NCBI RefSeq assembly: GCF_012489685.1 | Contig: NC_080042.1 | Coordinates: 51,636,066 to 51,700,065, forward strand | Direction: 5' to 3' | DNA: 64,000 nucleotides | From: Lotus japonicus | Lineage: Eukaryota > Streptophyta > Magnoliopsida > Fabales > Fabaceae | In this document: piece after piece, positions 19,971-30,949 of the stretch | Layout of the letters: the number at the start of each line of letters is the position of its first letter | How positions within the stretch are numbered: the stretch's first letter is position 1 | The notes under the pieces: generated by a model | Databases searched by the model: none | The model's input: only the letters and a program-made list of their open reading frames with translations | Told to the model about the DNA's origin: nothing | Translations under genes and position numbers: made by a program

Positions 19971-21564
19971 CCAAGAAATGAGAAAAAACACAAAAACTAC
20001 CCATTTCTTCACAAGGTGGCCGCGAGTTTGAGAGGAGAGGAGGAGGAGAAGATTTTCTTCATTTCTTGCTTGATCGTCGATCAATCAGTTGCTGCTTCAA
20101 GGTTTCGAGGTATAGTCGCTAATCCTTACCTCTGATCGCTTTTTCCATAGCTTTTCTGTAGATTTTTCTGAGCTGATAGTTTTGAGGTTTTTGCAAAACT
20201 ATCCTGAATATTTCATTTCTGATTCTAAACCTCTTCCTTATGTGCCCAAGATCACTTCTGCCGGATTAGATTTTCCGTTATGTCGCCGGAATTCCGCCGG
20301 AATCAATTTTAGCCTTAAATACCCATTTTTGGAGTAAAGCTTCAACCTTTAGGCTGAAAACTATCGCCTTAGCTTAGTGCTAGTAGGATTAGTTGTCATA
20401 AACGTCGTTGGTGACGTCCCTGCCAAATTTGCTTTTTGGGATTTCAGTTTTGAAATTCTAAGTTAAAAATCATGACCAAAATACCCCTGCGACAGTTTTT
20501 GATCCGATAATTTTTCCGAGTTCAGAATACCCTTAGTTACGGCTAATGAAAGCATAGGAACCAAGTTTGATCGAAGAAAAATCGAGCCCCACAATTGTGA
20601 AAAGTGGCCGAGCCCTATAGGGGAGGAGGGGGAAAATTCCTTTTTCGAAAACTTGTCCTTTCGCGCTAGATTATCGTACCTCGGAGTATATATTACTTCA
20701 TGTAACCTTAGTGCGTATTGATAGCTTAGTTTCCGATAGATTCTGATAGTACTTCTGTGGTTTTGCTCTAAAGGTGATTTTGAGGAATTCCCAGAGGAGC
20801 AAGCCTTTGATTGTGAAGAAGTGTTAGGAGATCATTCTGGAGAACCTACAGGTGAGGGCTTCTCACTGAATCTCTAGTTAATGCTTAGGGTCGATGCTTT
20901 CGACTTGATTTACTGTTTATGCACTTGTTTGTGTTTGAATGGTAAAATGTTTTCTGAGGCTTCGGCTGACAATGTAGATGATTCATCTACTGAATGCTTT
21001 TGAGATTGAATTTCATGCTACGTGCTATGTGGGTAATTTAGGATGTGTGATGCATGCCTTATATGCTAAGTGCTATGTGGTTATTGCTTAATATGTTGAT
21101 ATATGACAAGTTGATTGATTGTGCTGAGTTAAATGTGTTTTTGCAATGAAATCTGAGATTCTGTATAGTGAGAATTGCGGGCAGGTCATGCCGATTTTAT
21201 TTTGAGAGTTTTGAGAAAGTTTGATAGGGCGAATGAGATTCGGGCCTTGTCGTGGTGTTGTATGGATCGAGACATTCTCTGGAGTCAGTTGGGGATTAGG
21301 AGATCCCGAGAACTTATAAGATTTTTCGATAAGACTAAAAGGATATTATTTTGAAAAGAAAACTCATAAGACATTAAAAAACCTTTAAATCTTCAATTAA
21401 TGATAATAAACTCGAAAGGGAGCTTTGGATGCAAATCTTAGTTTGGAAAACGAGAAGTGTCGTCGGATCCAAGTGTTGAGGAGATTGATAAGTTTTGAGT
21501 ATGTCGATACTCTTGTGCTCTGGGAGCAGTTGTGTTGTAGGCTATCCAAGGGATAAGCCGAGGA

Positions 21565-21855
21565 GCTTCACTGAGGCGTGAGACCTTGTGAATGCGGGAT
21601 ACTCCACTGAGGTGTGAGACCTTGTGGAAAGCATGGATCTTCATTGAGGCGTGAGACCTTGTGAACAGCATGGAGCTTCACTGAGGCGTGAGACCTTGTG
21701 AATGCGTGATCTTCACTGAGGCGTGAGACCTTGTGAAAAGCATGGAACTCCACTGAGGCGTGAGACCTTGTGAGAGCATGAAACTTCACTGAAGCGTGAG
21801 ACTTTGTGAATGTGTGAGACTCCACTGAAGCGTGAGACTTCGTGAGAGCATTGAT
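21565..21855. repeat. 36-37 bp minisatellite in the 5' LTR
   Basis: Eight units share CACTGAGGCGTGAGACCTTG. The GAGGCGTGAG core recurs at 21573, 21609, 21646, 21683, 21718, 21755, 21791 and 21827. The same array is in the 3' LTR. Confidence 0.85.
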
Positions 21856-23227
21856 GACCCGAAGAGTCATCGTGAGTGTTTGCACTCATTTTATGATTAT
21901 TGTATTTTGTCGCAGAATCGACTTTTACCTTAGGGTAAGCTTTTAGAGACATTAATTTACCTAGAACACGTGGCGACGTGTCGAGTGAGGTCGGAGACGT
22001 TGTTTGGTTAATCACAGTGCATCCATGCATACATAGGAGGTTAATACACGGCGTGATACCGGACCTCGGAGAATTCCAAATGTCGTCGGTTTCCAAAATG
22101 GTCATAAGACCCGGAATGCCGTGTAAGAGCGTTTGTAGACGTCTCTTGTAGCAGACCGAAATGGCAGACCTACGGGTTACGGCTGATCTGGCTACCTTTG
22201 TGTGGTGTAAGAGGCACGCGGGCAGAAATGGTCCCACCGTTGCTGGTGCTAGGATTGATCCGTTTGATGTCCATCCGTTTCCGGATTGCATATTGGTTGA
22301 CTGGGTTAACCTGCATATCATTTCGTGCAACATGCATACTGACTTAGTTGATGAGTGTGTTTGACACTTGTTAATTCTATATGAGGCATGTTAACTGTGA
22401 TTTACTGTCGTTTATATTCATTGTGGAACATGCAACCCTAGGATGTTATCCCCAGCTATAAGCCTAAGTGGCTATTATCTTATCTGTATCTATCGGTGGT
22501 ATTATTTATATAATTCTTTGGAGTTGACCCTCGCGTCTTCTGTGTGTGCTTTGGCGGACAAACGCCCATTGTCAGATGTCTTTGGCGGACTAGTTCATGA
22601 TGGTTCACCCTTCGGGGGGAACTAGGGTTGGGATGCTGGAATAGGAGCGCATCGCGGTAGCGAGAGGATGACGGATGGTGTACATAGACTAGGTCGTTCT
22701 GGATTCCGAATTCGGACGACGATCATGCTAGCATGTAGGTTTTAGTGCTGGTGTGAGCTCCTCGAGATGGGATTAGTGTAGGAGTAGAGTCTTAGCTCTG
22801 AACATCATTTGTTTTCTTAGTGGACAAGGTAGTTTCCCACCTATAGCTTTTTGTGTGGTTTCTTTACAGGAATCACAGAGAGTTGGTTGGACTTAGGAGG
22901 TCTTGTTTCAGGCCGATGGGCCAGCTTATTCTCAGTTTTGAGGGATGGTGTTGCGGACACTTCACCTTTACTTTCAGTCTGTACATATTGCCTTCGGGCG
23001 TTACACTTTTCTTTCCGTCACTGGAGGTTACTCGTGACGAGGTGGTTACTTACAGCGGGGGGGCTGTTTATATATTGTATATTAGTTTTATTACTTTTCG
23101 CAGTTGGGTTTTATTTAATTCAGTCTTGTCTTAGTTATTATCAAAAAAAAAATATATTCACGTTTTTCCGCATTAAGTTTACTTTTGGTTACTAAAGTGA
23201 CGCCACCGAAATCGGGGTGTTACATTG

Positions 23228-23239
23228 TGGTATCAGAGC
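23228..23239 (+). other. Primer-binding site (initiator tRNA-Met)
   Basis: TGGTATCAGAGC, three bases after the 5' LTR end. Confidence 0.85.
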
Positions 23240-23436
23240 ACGGTCGAGTCTTTCGGGAGTTGTTGGGGAATAGGTCTTCTGTGCTAGGTTGTGTGACTCT
23301 GCAAAGAGTGAAAATTGATTGTTTGCAAGCGATTTTTCGCTTAAAAATTGATTGAAGTTATTGCTTAATCATAGTGTATAGTTATGGAAATGCTATCTTA
23401 TGATGAGTACTAACTGTTTGTCTAACTTAACAGAAC

Positions 23437-24630
23437 ATGGTGAATACTAACCAGTTAGCTGAGATGATGGCCACTATGGCCCAAGCTGTGACTGCACAAG
23501 CGAACGATAATGCTATGAGGCGTGCTGCTGAGGAGGCACGTGATCAGCATCAGCGCCAGAGGGAAGTAACTCTGGACCAGAACAAAGGCCTGAATGATTT
23601 CAGGAGGCAAAACCCACCAAAGTTCTCTGGTGGTACTGACCCGGATAAAGCAGATCTCTGGATTCAGGAGATCGAGAAGATATTTGGCGTGCTGCAAACT
23701 GCTGAGGGTGTCAAGTTGGGAATGGCGACTTATCTACTGCTCGGTGATGCTGAGTACTGGTGGAAGGGCACCAGGAGGATTATGGAAGATAACCATGAGG
23801 AGATCAACTGGAACTCCTTCCGAACTGCATTCTTGGAGAAATACTTTCCAACAAGTGCTCGGGATGAGCGGGAGTCACAATTTCTGACACTCCGTCAAGG
23901 AGGTATGTCGGTACCAGAATTTGCTTCCAAGTTGGAATCTTTGGCGAAGCATTTTCAATTCTTTCATGACCATGTGAACGAGCGCTACATGTGCAAGCGT
24001 TTTGTTAATGGACTGAGGCCTGATATTGAGGACTCAGTGAGGCCGCTGGGAATCATGCGATTCCAATCTTTGGTTGAGAAAGCCACGGAAGTGGAACTGA
24101 TGAAGAACCGGAGAATGAACTGGACTGGAACTGGAGGGCCGATGAGGTCGGGCTCTCAAAATTTTCAGAGCAGAGAGAAATTTCAGAGCAGGGGGCCATA
24201 TCAGCGTCCTGCTGGAAGAGGATTTACTTCAGGATCTTACAGACCCATGACGGGTACTGTTGGAGGTCCCGGAGATCAGACTTTGAAGAAGGAGATGACC
24301 TGTTTCAGATGTGGGAAGCCGGGGAATTATGCTAATGCTTGTTCCGACAAGAGGCCCAAATGCTTTAATTGTAACAGAATGGGGCACACTGCCGATCAGT
24401 GCAGAGCACCCAAGACGGAGCCAACCGTGAACACTGCTCGTGGAAAGCACCCTGCGGCTAAAGCAAGAGTTTACACCATGGACGGTGAGAGAGCTGAGGG
24501 GTGTGTCAGAGGAGAGCACAAGAACGATGGTAACTTTCTAACCATTCTTTCTCATTCTAGTATAATATGTTCCATTACTCTCGTAGTGTGTGCAAACACA
24601 CCTATCTTACTTATATGGTTTAAGTTTTGA
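23437..24630 (+). CDS. gag: Gag polyprotein of the gag-only gypsy element (397 aa)
   Basis: Gag builds the cytoplasmic particle that packages element RNA. The capsid-like (retrotrans_gag) core covers about residues 55-220 (...PPKFSGGTDPDKADLWIQEI..., ...WNSFRTAFLEKYFP..., ...CKRFVNGLRPDIED...). A Gly/Arg/Gln-rich linker follows, then two zinc knuckles. The first, CFRCGKPGNYANAC, has Asn where the metal-binding His is expected. The second, CFNCNRMGHTADQC, is canonical. The frame then enters a protease-like start (ARVYTMDGERAEG, ...DGNFLTIL) but never reaches an active-site Asp-Ser/Thr-Gly. It ends in unrelated residues, consistent with deletion of pol. No internal stop interrupts gag, unlike most retroelement genes here. 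Confidence 0.85.
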   Translation: MVNTNQLAEMMATMAQAVTAQANDNAMRRAAEEARDQHQRQREVTLDQNKGLNDFRRQNPPKFSGGTDPDKADLWIQEIEKIFGVLQTAEGVKLGMATYLLLGDAEYWWKGTRRIMEDNHEEINWNSFRTAFLEKYFPTSARDERESQFLTLRQGGMSVPEFASKLESLAKHFQFFHDHVNERYMCKRFVNGLRPDIEDSVRPLGIMRFQSLVEKATEVELMKNRRMNWTGTGGPMRSGSQNFQSREKFQSRGPYQRPAGRGFTSGSYRPMTGTVGGPGDQTLKKEMTCFRCGKPGNYANACSDKRPKCFNCNRMGHTADQCRAPKTEPTVNTARGKHPAAKARVYTMDGERAEGCVRGEHKNDGNFLTILSHSSIICSITLVVCANTPILLIWFKF

Positions 24631-25906
24631 CCTTATAGTTATTACGCCTATTACGACTTTATTTTACTGTTGCTCGTGTTTCAACTATAGAAGTGACACG
24701 AGGTTTAGGATAAGACACTAAGCCTAGAAAGTAGTCTTCCACCGATGCGTCTAAAAGGAAGCTACAAGCTGAAGAATGAATCTCTTAGAGATTCCTTATG
24801 GATAGTATACGTATGATGTTGAGGGCGTGTAGTTCCGTAGCGGAATCGTTAAGGATGTGATATCAGGATATTTGCGACTACTGGATGATAGGAACTCATT
24901 GACTGTTCCAGTGGGCTTTTTCTAGATTTTCACCTTCGATGTATTAGGCCTGATCAACTTAATATTGAGGGGGTGGTATTCGGAATCACAGCTGGTAATG
25001 GACTTTGATAGAAGGATATGTAAGATGAATTTGAATTGATCGAGGATTAGTCGGATTTGGGAGGAAAGTTCGTGTTAAGTAATTGTCTTCTTAGGGAAGG
25101 AGTTATAGTTTTAAGAAATGGACATGCATTTAAGAAGTGTTGGAGAGTTAAAGGATATTAGAGGTCCAAACTTAGTGAAGGTTTAGATTTTAAGTCAATC
25201 GATTTGATCACGAACGCGTGAGACATGAGTCTTGTCAGGTTTTGATCAATAGACTAAGTATTGGAATGATTGGAGGATGGTCAAATTACAGAAAGGGAAG
25301 TGTTCGTATCAAGATGAATACTTGAGGTATAGTTATGATTGGATCTTCTAGAGGATAAATCTCGATTTATGCGAAGTGTTAAGGATTGCAGTAAGTCTAA
25401 ATTGGTTTGAGTAAGGAAGGTCTTGAGGACGGAGACGACAATAATGGATTGTTGGATATTAAGAGGATGATTAGCTTATGAGTTGTTGATGAATTTATGA
25501 TTAAGGGAATGAGTCTTGTCATGCACGAGGTATTAAGACTCAAGTCGAGTTTTAATTTGAATAGAGACTAAGTAGAAGATTGATTTCATGGTGCGAATGA
25601 GGATGTTTACGAAGTTGGAAGTGACGTTAATGGATTATTAGATTCCAACGCAATGTTTCGTCTAGGGGTTATCAAGTGGTCGAGCCCGACAACATAGGGC
25701 TGAAAGATGATATGTCTGTGGAGACGCCGTCGGTAAACTTTGGGACTAGAAGAGTGAGACAATCGAGGAGAAAGCAGAGTGCTTTAGTGAAAGTTATTTG
25801 GAATAAAGACACGGACGGTGCTATATGAGAGTTAGAGGAAAAGATCAAGGAATAATATCCAGAACTTTTACAGACCCTTAAGTTTCGAGGACGAAACTTT
25901 CTTTTT
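24631..25906 (+). other. Non-coding internal region of the gag-only element
   Basis: About 1.3 kb without a pol motif or long ORF in any frame. It occupies the place of pol. It may be a heavily decayed or rearranged remnant; I cannot align it to pol by eye. Confidence 0.55.
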
Positions 25907-25918
25907 GGAGGGTAGTAA
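25907..25918 (+). other. Polypurine tract of the gag-only element
   Basis: GGAGGGTAGTAA directly before the 3' LTR. Confidence 0.7.
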
Positions 25919-28900
25919 TGTAAGACCCAAGTTTTTAAGCTTAGAATAAGTGGAAGAGATTTCCATTTACGATTAGGCTTGATGTATCATGAAAGGAAAA
26001 AACCTGGACAAGAGTTGAGTAAAGGAAATAAATTTATGAAGGAGAAAGTTCAGGAAAAGTCTAAGGATGGTACCAGAATCGATAAAAGTTATAGCACGAT
26101 CGTTATACGCTGAAACCTAGGTCAGAAACCCTAGTATATAGCTAGTTTTCACTTTTAGGCACGATGGAAGTTAATTCCAAAAATCTTCAGAGAAATGTTA
26201 GAACTTCTCTTTTTTCCATATATCAAAATCGTTTCGAGGCGAAACTCTAGGATCTACGAACGTCCGATTCCAATCATCGGAAGGTTGCCGAAACCGAAAC
26301 CGTGGTATTTCAAAACCCTAGAATTTCTCGACAATGAAGAATTTTTCTATTCAGAGCTTCAAATGAATATTCCACACGCATACACCCATTTCTCTTGATG
26401 ATTTCAATCTTTCTTCAGAAGGAAGTTTTCTATTCCGACATTCGATGCAAAAAGCAACTTATCGGGTAAAATAGTTTTACACCGACTATGCATTAGTTGC
26501 CAAAAATACAAGGAGACCTCATTTTAGTTTTGTAATTCTTTCGCCAAAACATATCTTAGAATTCACGGAGAATGACGCCGGAAAAATCAGATTCGCGAAA
26601 CTTTCATTTTACCGCGTTTTGCCAACCTCTATATATAGCCAAGAAATGAGAAAAACACAAAAACTACCCATTTCTTCACAAGGTGGCCGCGAGTTTGAGA
26701 GGAGAGGAGGAGGAGAAGATTTTCTTCATTTCTTGCTTGATCGTCGATCAATCAGTTGCTGCTTCAAGGTTTCGAGGTATAGTCGCTAATCCTTACCTCT
26801 GATCGCTTTTTCCATAGCTTTTCTGTAGACTTTTCTGAGCTGATAGTTTTGAGGTTTTTGCAAAACTATCCTGAATATTTCATTTCTGATTCTAAACCTC
26901 TTCCTTATGTGCCCAAGATCACTTCTGCCGGATTAGATTTTCCGTTATGTCGCCGGAATTCCGCCGGAATCAATTTTAGCCTTAAATACCCATTTTTGGA
27001 GTAAAGCTTCAACCTTTAGGCTGAAAACTATCGCCTTAGCTTAGTGCTAGTAGGATTAGTTGTCATAAACGTCGTTGGTGACGTCCCTGCCAAATTTTCT
27101 TTTTGGGCTTTCAGTTTTGAAATTCTAAGTTAAAAATCATGACCAAAATACCCCTGCGACAATTTTTGATCCGATAATTTTTCTGAGTTCAGAATACCCT
27201 TAGTTACGGCTAATGAAAGCATAGGAACCAAGTTTGATCGAAGAAAAATCGAGCCCCACAATTGTGAAAAGTGGCCGAGCCCTATAGGGGAGGAGGGGGA
27301 AAATTCCTTTTTCGAAAACTTGTCCTTTCGCGCTAGATTATCGTACCTCGGAGTATATATTACTTCATGTAACCTTAGTGCGTATTGATAGCTTAGTTTC
27401 CGATAGATTCTGATAGTACTTCTGTGGTTTTGCTCTAAAGGTGATTTTGAGGAATTCCCAGAGGAGCAAGCCTTTGATTGTGAAGAAGTGTTAGGAGATC
27501 ATTCTGGAGAACCTACAGGTGAGGGCTTCTCACTGAATCTCTAGTTAATGCTTAGGGTCGATGCTTTCGACTTGATTTACTATTTATGCACTTGTTTGTG
27601 TTTGAATGGTAAAATGTTTTCTGAGGCTTCGGCTGACAATGTAGATGATTCATCTACTGAATGCTTTTGAGATTGAATTTCATGCTACGTGCTATGTGGG
27701 TAATTTAGGATGTGTGATGCATGCCTTATATGCTAAGTGCTATGTGGTTATTGCTTAATATGTTGATATATGACAAGTTGATTGATTGTGCTGAGTTAAA
27801 TGTGTTTTTGCAATGAAATCTGAGATTCTGTATAGTGAGAATTGCGGGCAGGTCATGCCGATTTTATTTTGAGAGTTTTGAGAAAGTTTGATAGGGCGAA
27901 TGAGATTCGGGCCTTGTCGTGGTGTTGTATGGATCGAGACATTCTCTGGAGTCAGTTGGGGATTAGGAGATCCCGAGAACTTATAAGATTTTGCGATAAG
28001 ACTAAAAGGATATTATTTTGAAAAGAAAACTCATAAGACATTAAACAACCTTTAAATCTTCAATTAATGATAATAAACTCGAAAGGTAGCTTTGGATGCA
28101 AATCTTAGTTTGGAAAATGAGAAGTGTCGTCGGATCCAAGTGTTGAGGAGATTGATAAGTTTTGAGTATGTCGATACTCTTGTGCTCTGGGAGCAGTTGT
28201 GTTGTAGGCTATCCAAGGGATAAGCCGAGGAGCTTCACTGAGGCGTCAGACCTTGTGAATGCGGGATACTCCACTGAGGCGTGAGACCTTGTGGAAAGCA
28301 TGGATCTTCACTGAGGCGTGAGACCTTGTGAACAGCATGGAGCTTCACTGAGGCGTGAGACCTTGTGAATGCGTGATCTTCACTGAGGCGTGAGACCTTG
28401 TGAAAAGCATGGAACTCCACTGAGGCGTGAGACCTTGTGAGAGCATGAAACTTCACTGAAGCGTGAGACTTTGTGAATGTGTGAGACTCCACTGAAGCGT
28501 GAGACTTCGTGAGAGCATTGATGATCCGAAGAGTCATCGTGAGTGTTTGCACTCATTTTATGATTATTGTATTTTGTCGCAGAATCGACTTTTACCTTAG
28601 GGTAAGCTTTTAGAGACATTAATTTACCTAGAACACGTGGCGACGTGTCGAGTGAGGTCGGAGACGTTGTTTGGTTAATCACAGTGCATCCATGCATACA
28701 TAAGAGGTTAATACACGGCGTGATACCGGACCTCGGAGAATTCCAAATGTCGTCGATTTCCAAAATGGTCATAAGACCCGGAATGCCGTGTAAGAGCGTT
28801 TGTAGACGTCTCTTGTAGCAGACCGAAATGGCAGACCTACGGGTTACGGCTGATCTGGCTACCTTTGTGTGGTGTAAGAGGCACGCGGGCAGAAATGGTC

Positions 28901-29890
28901 CCACCGTTGCTGGTGCTAGGATTGATCCGTTTGATGTTTATCCGTTTCCGGATTGCATATTGGTTGACTGGGTTAACCTGCATATCATTTCATGCAACAT
29001 GCATACTGACTTAGTTGATGAGTGTGTTTGACACTTGTTAATTCTATATGAGGCATGTTAACTGTGATTTACTGTCGTTTATATTCATTGTGGAACATGC
29101 AACCCTAGGATGTTATCCCCAGCTATAAGCCTAAGTGGCTATTATCTTATCTGTATCTATCGGTGGTATTATTTATATAATTCTTTGGAGTTGACCCTCG
29201 CGTCTTCTGTGTGTGCTTTGGCGGACAAACGCCCATTGTCAGATGTCTTTGGCGGACTAGTTCATGATGGTTCACCCTTCGGGGGGAACTAGGGTTGGGA
29301 TGCTGGAATAGGAGCGCATCGCGGTAGCGAGAGGATGACGGATGGTGTACATAGACTAGGTCGTTCTGGATTCCGAATTCGGACGACGATCATGCTAGCA
29401 TGTAGGTTTTAGTGCTGGTGTGAGCTCCTCGAGATGGGATTAGTGTAGGAGTAGAGTCTTAGCTCTGAACATCATTTGTTTTCTTAGTAGACAAGGTAGT
29501 TTCCCACCTATAGCTTTTTGTGTGGTTTCTTTACAGGAATCACAGAGAGTTGGTTGGACTTAGGAGGTCTTGTTTCAGGCCGATGGGCCAGCTTATTCTC
29601 AGTTTTGAGGGATGGTGTTGCGGACACTTCACCTTTACTTTCAGTCTGTACATATTGCCTTCGGGCGTTACACTTTTCTTTCCGTCACTGGAGGTTACTC
29701 GTGACGAGGTGGTTACTTACAGCGGGGGGGCTGTTTATATATTGTATATTAGTTTTATTACTTTTCGCAGTTGGGTTTTATTTAATTCAGTCTTGTCTTA
29801 GTTATTATCAAAAAAAAATATATTCACGTTTTTGCGCATTAAGTTTACTTTTGGTTACTAAAGTGACGCCACCGAAATCGGGGTGTTACA
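25919..29890 (+). repeat. 3' LTR of the gag-only element (3972 bp)
   Basis: It has the same ends as the 5' LTR, with roughly thirty scattered differences noted by eye, mostly single-base transitions. It includes the minisatellite at about 28232-28520. Confidence 0.9.
28232..28520. repeat. 36-37 bp minisatellite in the 3' LTR
   Basis: The same eight-unit array as at 21565-21855, with three or four base differences. Confidence 0.85.
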
Positions 29891-29895
29891 CTTTC
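29891..29895 (+). repeat. Target-site duplication (right) of the gag-only element
   Basis: CTTTC, pair of 19246-19250. Confidence 0.85.
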
Positions 29896-29898
29896 TAC

Positions 29899-30270
29899 AT
29901 GGCTTCAAGATCTCATTTTGTGGTTCTTCATGATTATACAAGGTATGTACTTTTTTCTCATCTGAAATCAATTTTTCATGTCTTTGGTGTGTGTTATTGT
30001 AATCTAATCTCATTCCTTCAAAATTCATGTTTTACTAACCCTAATATGCTATTCTCCTCATTCCCTTTCAACAATTTTTTTATAGGACTATGGTGTCCTT
30101 AGACGACGCTGAAAATAACAATTTCACGGATATGGGTCAAGGGTATATTATTATTATTGATCCCGTGAGTGTTCTACAAATTAATGGAAATTAGAGGCGG
30201 TGACATAGTTTGTTTTAAGATTGAAAGAATAGCAAATAGAATTATTGAAGTTAAGGTGGTGTATGGAAAT
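29899..30270 (+). pseudogene. Possible two-exon host gene or gene fragment, unrecognised
   Basis: An ATG at 29899 starts MASRSHFVVLHDYTR, ending at a good donor (AG/GTATGT, 29943). After an AT-rich intron with acceptor TTTTTTATAG at 30085, the frame continues TMVSLDDAENNNFTDMGQGY to a stop near 30192. A second frame then reads MEIRGGDIVCFKIERIANRI, loosely like the end of a B3 DNA-binding domain, so a one-base slip may separate the two. The TATA-like box at 19133 was its likely promoter before the 10.6 kb retroelement entered the leader. Function is unknown and coding status weak. Confidence 0.3.
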
Positions 30271-30949
30271 ATTTAGTTAGTTGTTATTCATTCCAAAATT
30301 TAATCAGTTGTTGTTTTGTCTTGGGTATCTTTTCATGGCTTTGTTTTTCTCAATATACATGAGAGGACTGTTCTCATGATTTACTTTATTTATCAAATAA
30401 AATCCAAGATTAATTGTTATTTTTTTCATTCTGGAATTGTTCTCATGATTTACTTTGTTTTTCCTTTGTTTTACACGTACAATTTTTTCCTTGACTTCAT
30501 CACTTTGTCTTGTGGGCTGAATCAAGCTTGATATATTTGACAATTTTGCATTCACCGGCACATTATAATAATAAGATACTCATATATGCCCAATGGTGCT
30601 TCTTTTCTTTGTCATCCTTTTACCGTCAAGATCCAAACAAGATTATATATAAAAAAGAACTTTAGTCAAATACCAAAAACATTTTTTTACCATACATTTT
30701 TAAAAATATTTTTTTTAATAGCCAATTTAAGTTAGTCCAATATCAATATCATTCATGTCAAATTATTGCTTTATACGATTTTTAAAAAAAAATCCCATTC
30801 GAAATAAGTTCCATTTTTAAGATGAAAAAAAAATTGTTTAAATCTTTAATTACGAGAATCCTATTTTCCTTGGTTTTAAAATAATTTCAAATTTTAAAAT
30901 GATAAGAAAAGGAAAAAAAAATTAATTACTTTTTAAATTCCGTAGCCAA
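30271..30949. other. AT-rich spacer leading into the tandem array
   Basis: No credible gene. Part of it (about 30780-30949) resembles 32190-32390 at the other edge of the array, so the array units are embedded in a longer duplicated sequence. Confidence 0.4.

Larger units (their letters stand above)
19251..23224 (+). repeat. 5' LTR of the gag-only element (3974 bp)
   Basis: It starts TGTAAGACCC and ends GGGGTGTTACA. A TATA box TATATATAG lies at 19962-19970. A ~36 bp minisatellite lies at 21565-21855. The only open frames are short shadows, several within the minisatellite. Confidence 0.9.
19251..29890 (+). mobile_element. Gag-only Ty3/gypsy element with ~4 kb LTRs (TR-GAG type)
   Basis: Two LTRs (19251-23224 and 25919-29890) enclose 2.7 kb of internal DNA with a primer-binding site, one gag ORF and a polypurine tract. 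CTTTC duplications flank the whole. No reverse transcriptase, RNase H or integrase is found. Three quarters of the element is LTR. Comparing the LTRs by eye gives roughly thirty differences in 3.97 kb, so the insertion is fairly recent. This fits terminal-repeat retrotransposons with a gag domain, which rely on enzymes of related elements. The gag resembles chromovirus (Tekay/Del-like) gag. Confidence 0.85.

Noticed and set aside
21565..21855. CRISPR-like appearance of the regular repeats (also 59840-60003 and 16245-16630)
   Set aside because: Units are contiguous and degenerate, without unique spacers of constant length, and the genome is a plant. They are minisatellites in LTRs.
21438..21885. 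Repetitive minus-strand ORFs (SRLSEDHAF..., SHASVKLHAV...) in the LTR
   Set aside because: They are translations of the 36-37 bp minisatellite. A 36/37 bp period keeps frames open by chance, and there is no start context or conserved domain.
30304..30561. ORFs on both strands near 30.3-30.5 kb
   Set aside because: Low-complexity AT-rich sequence; the two frames overlap in opposite directions and no domain is seen.
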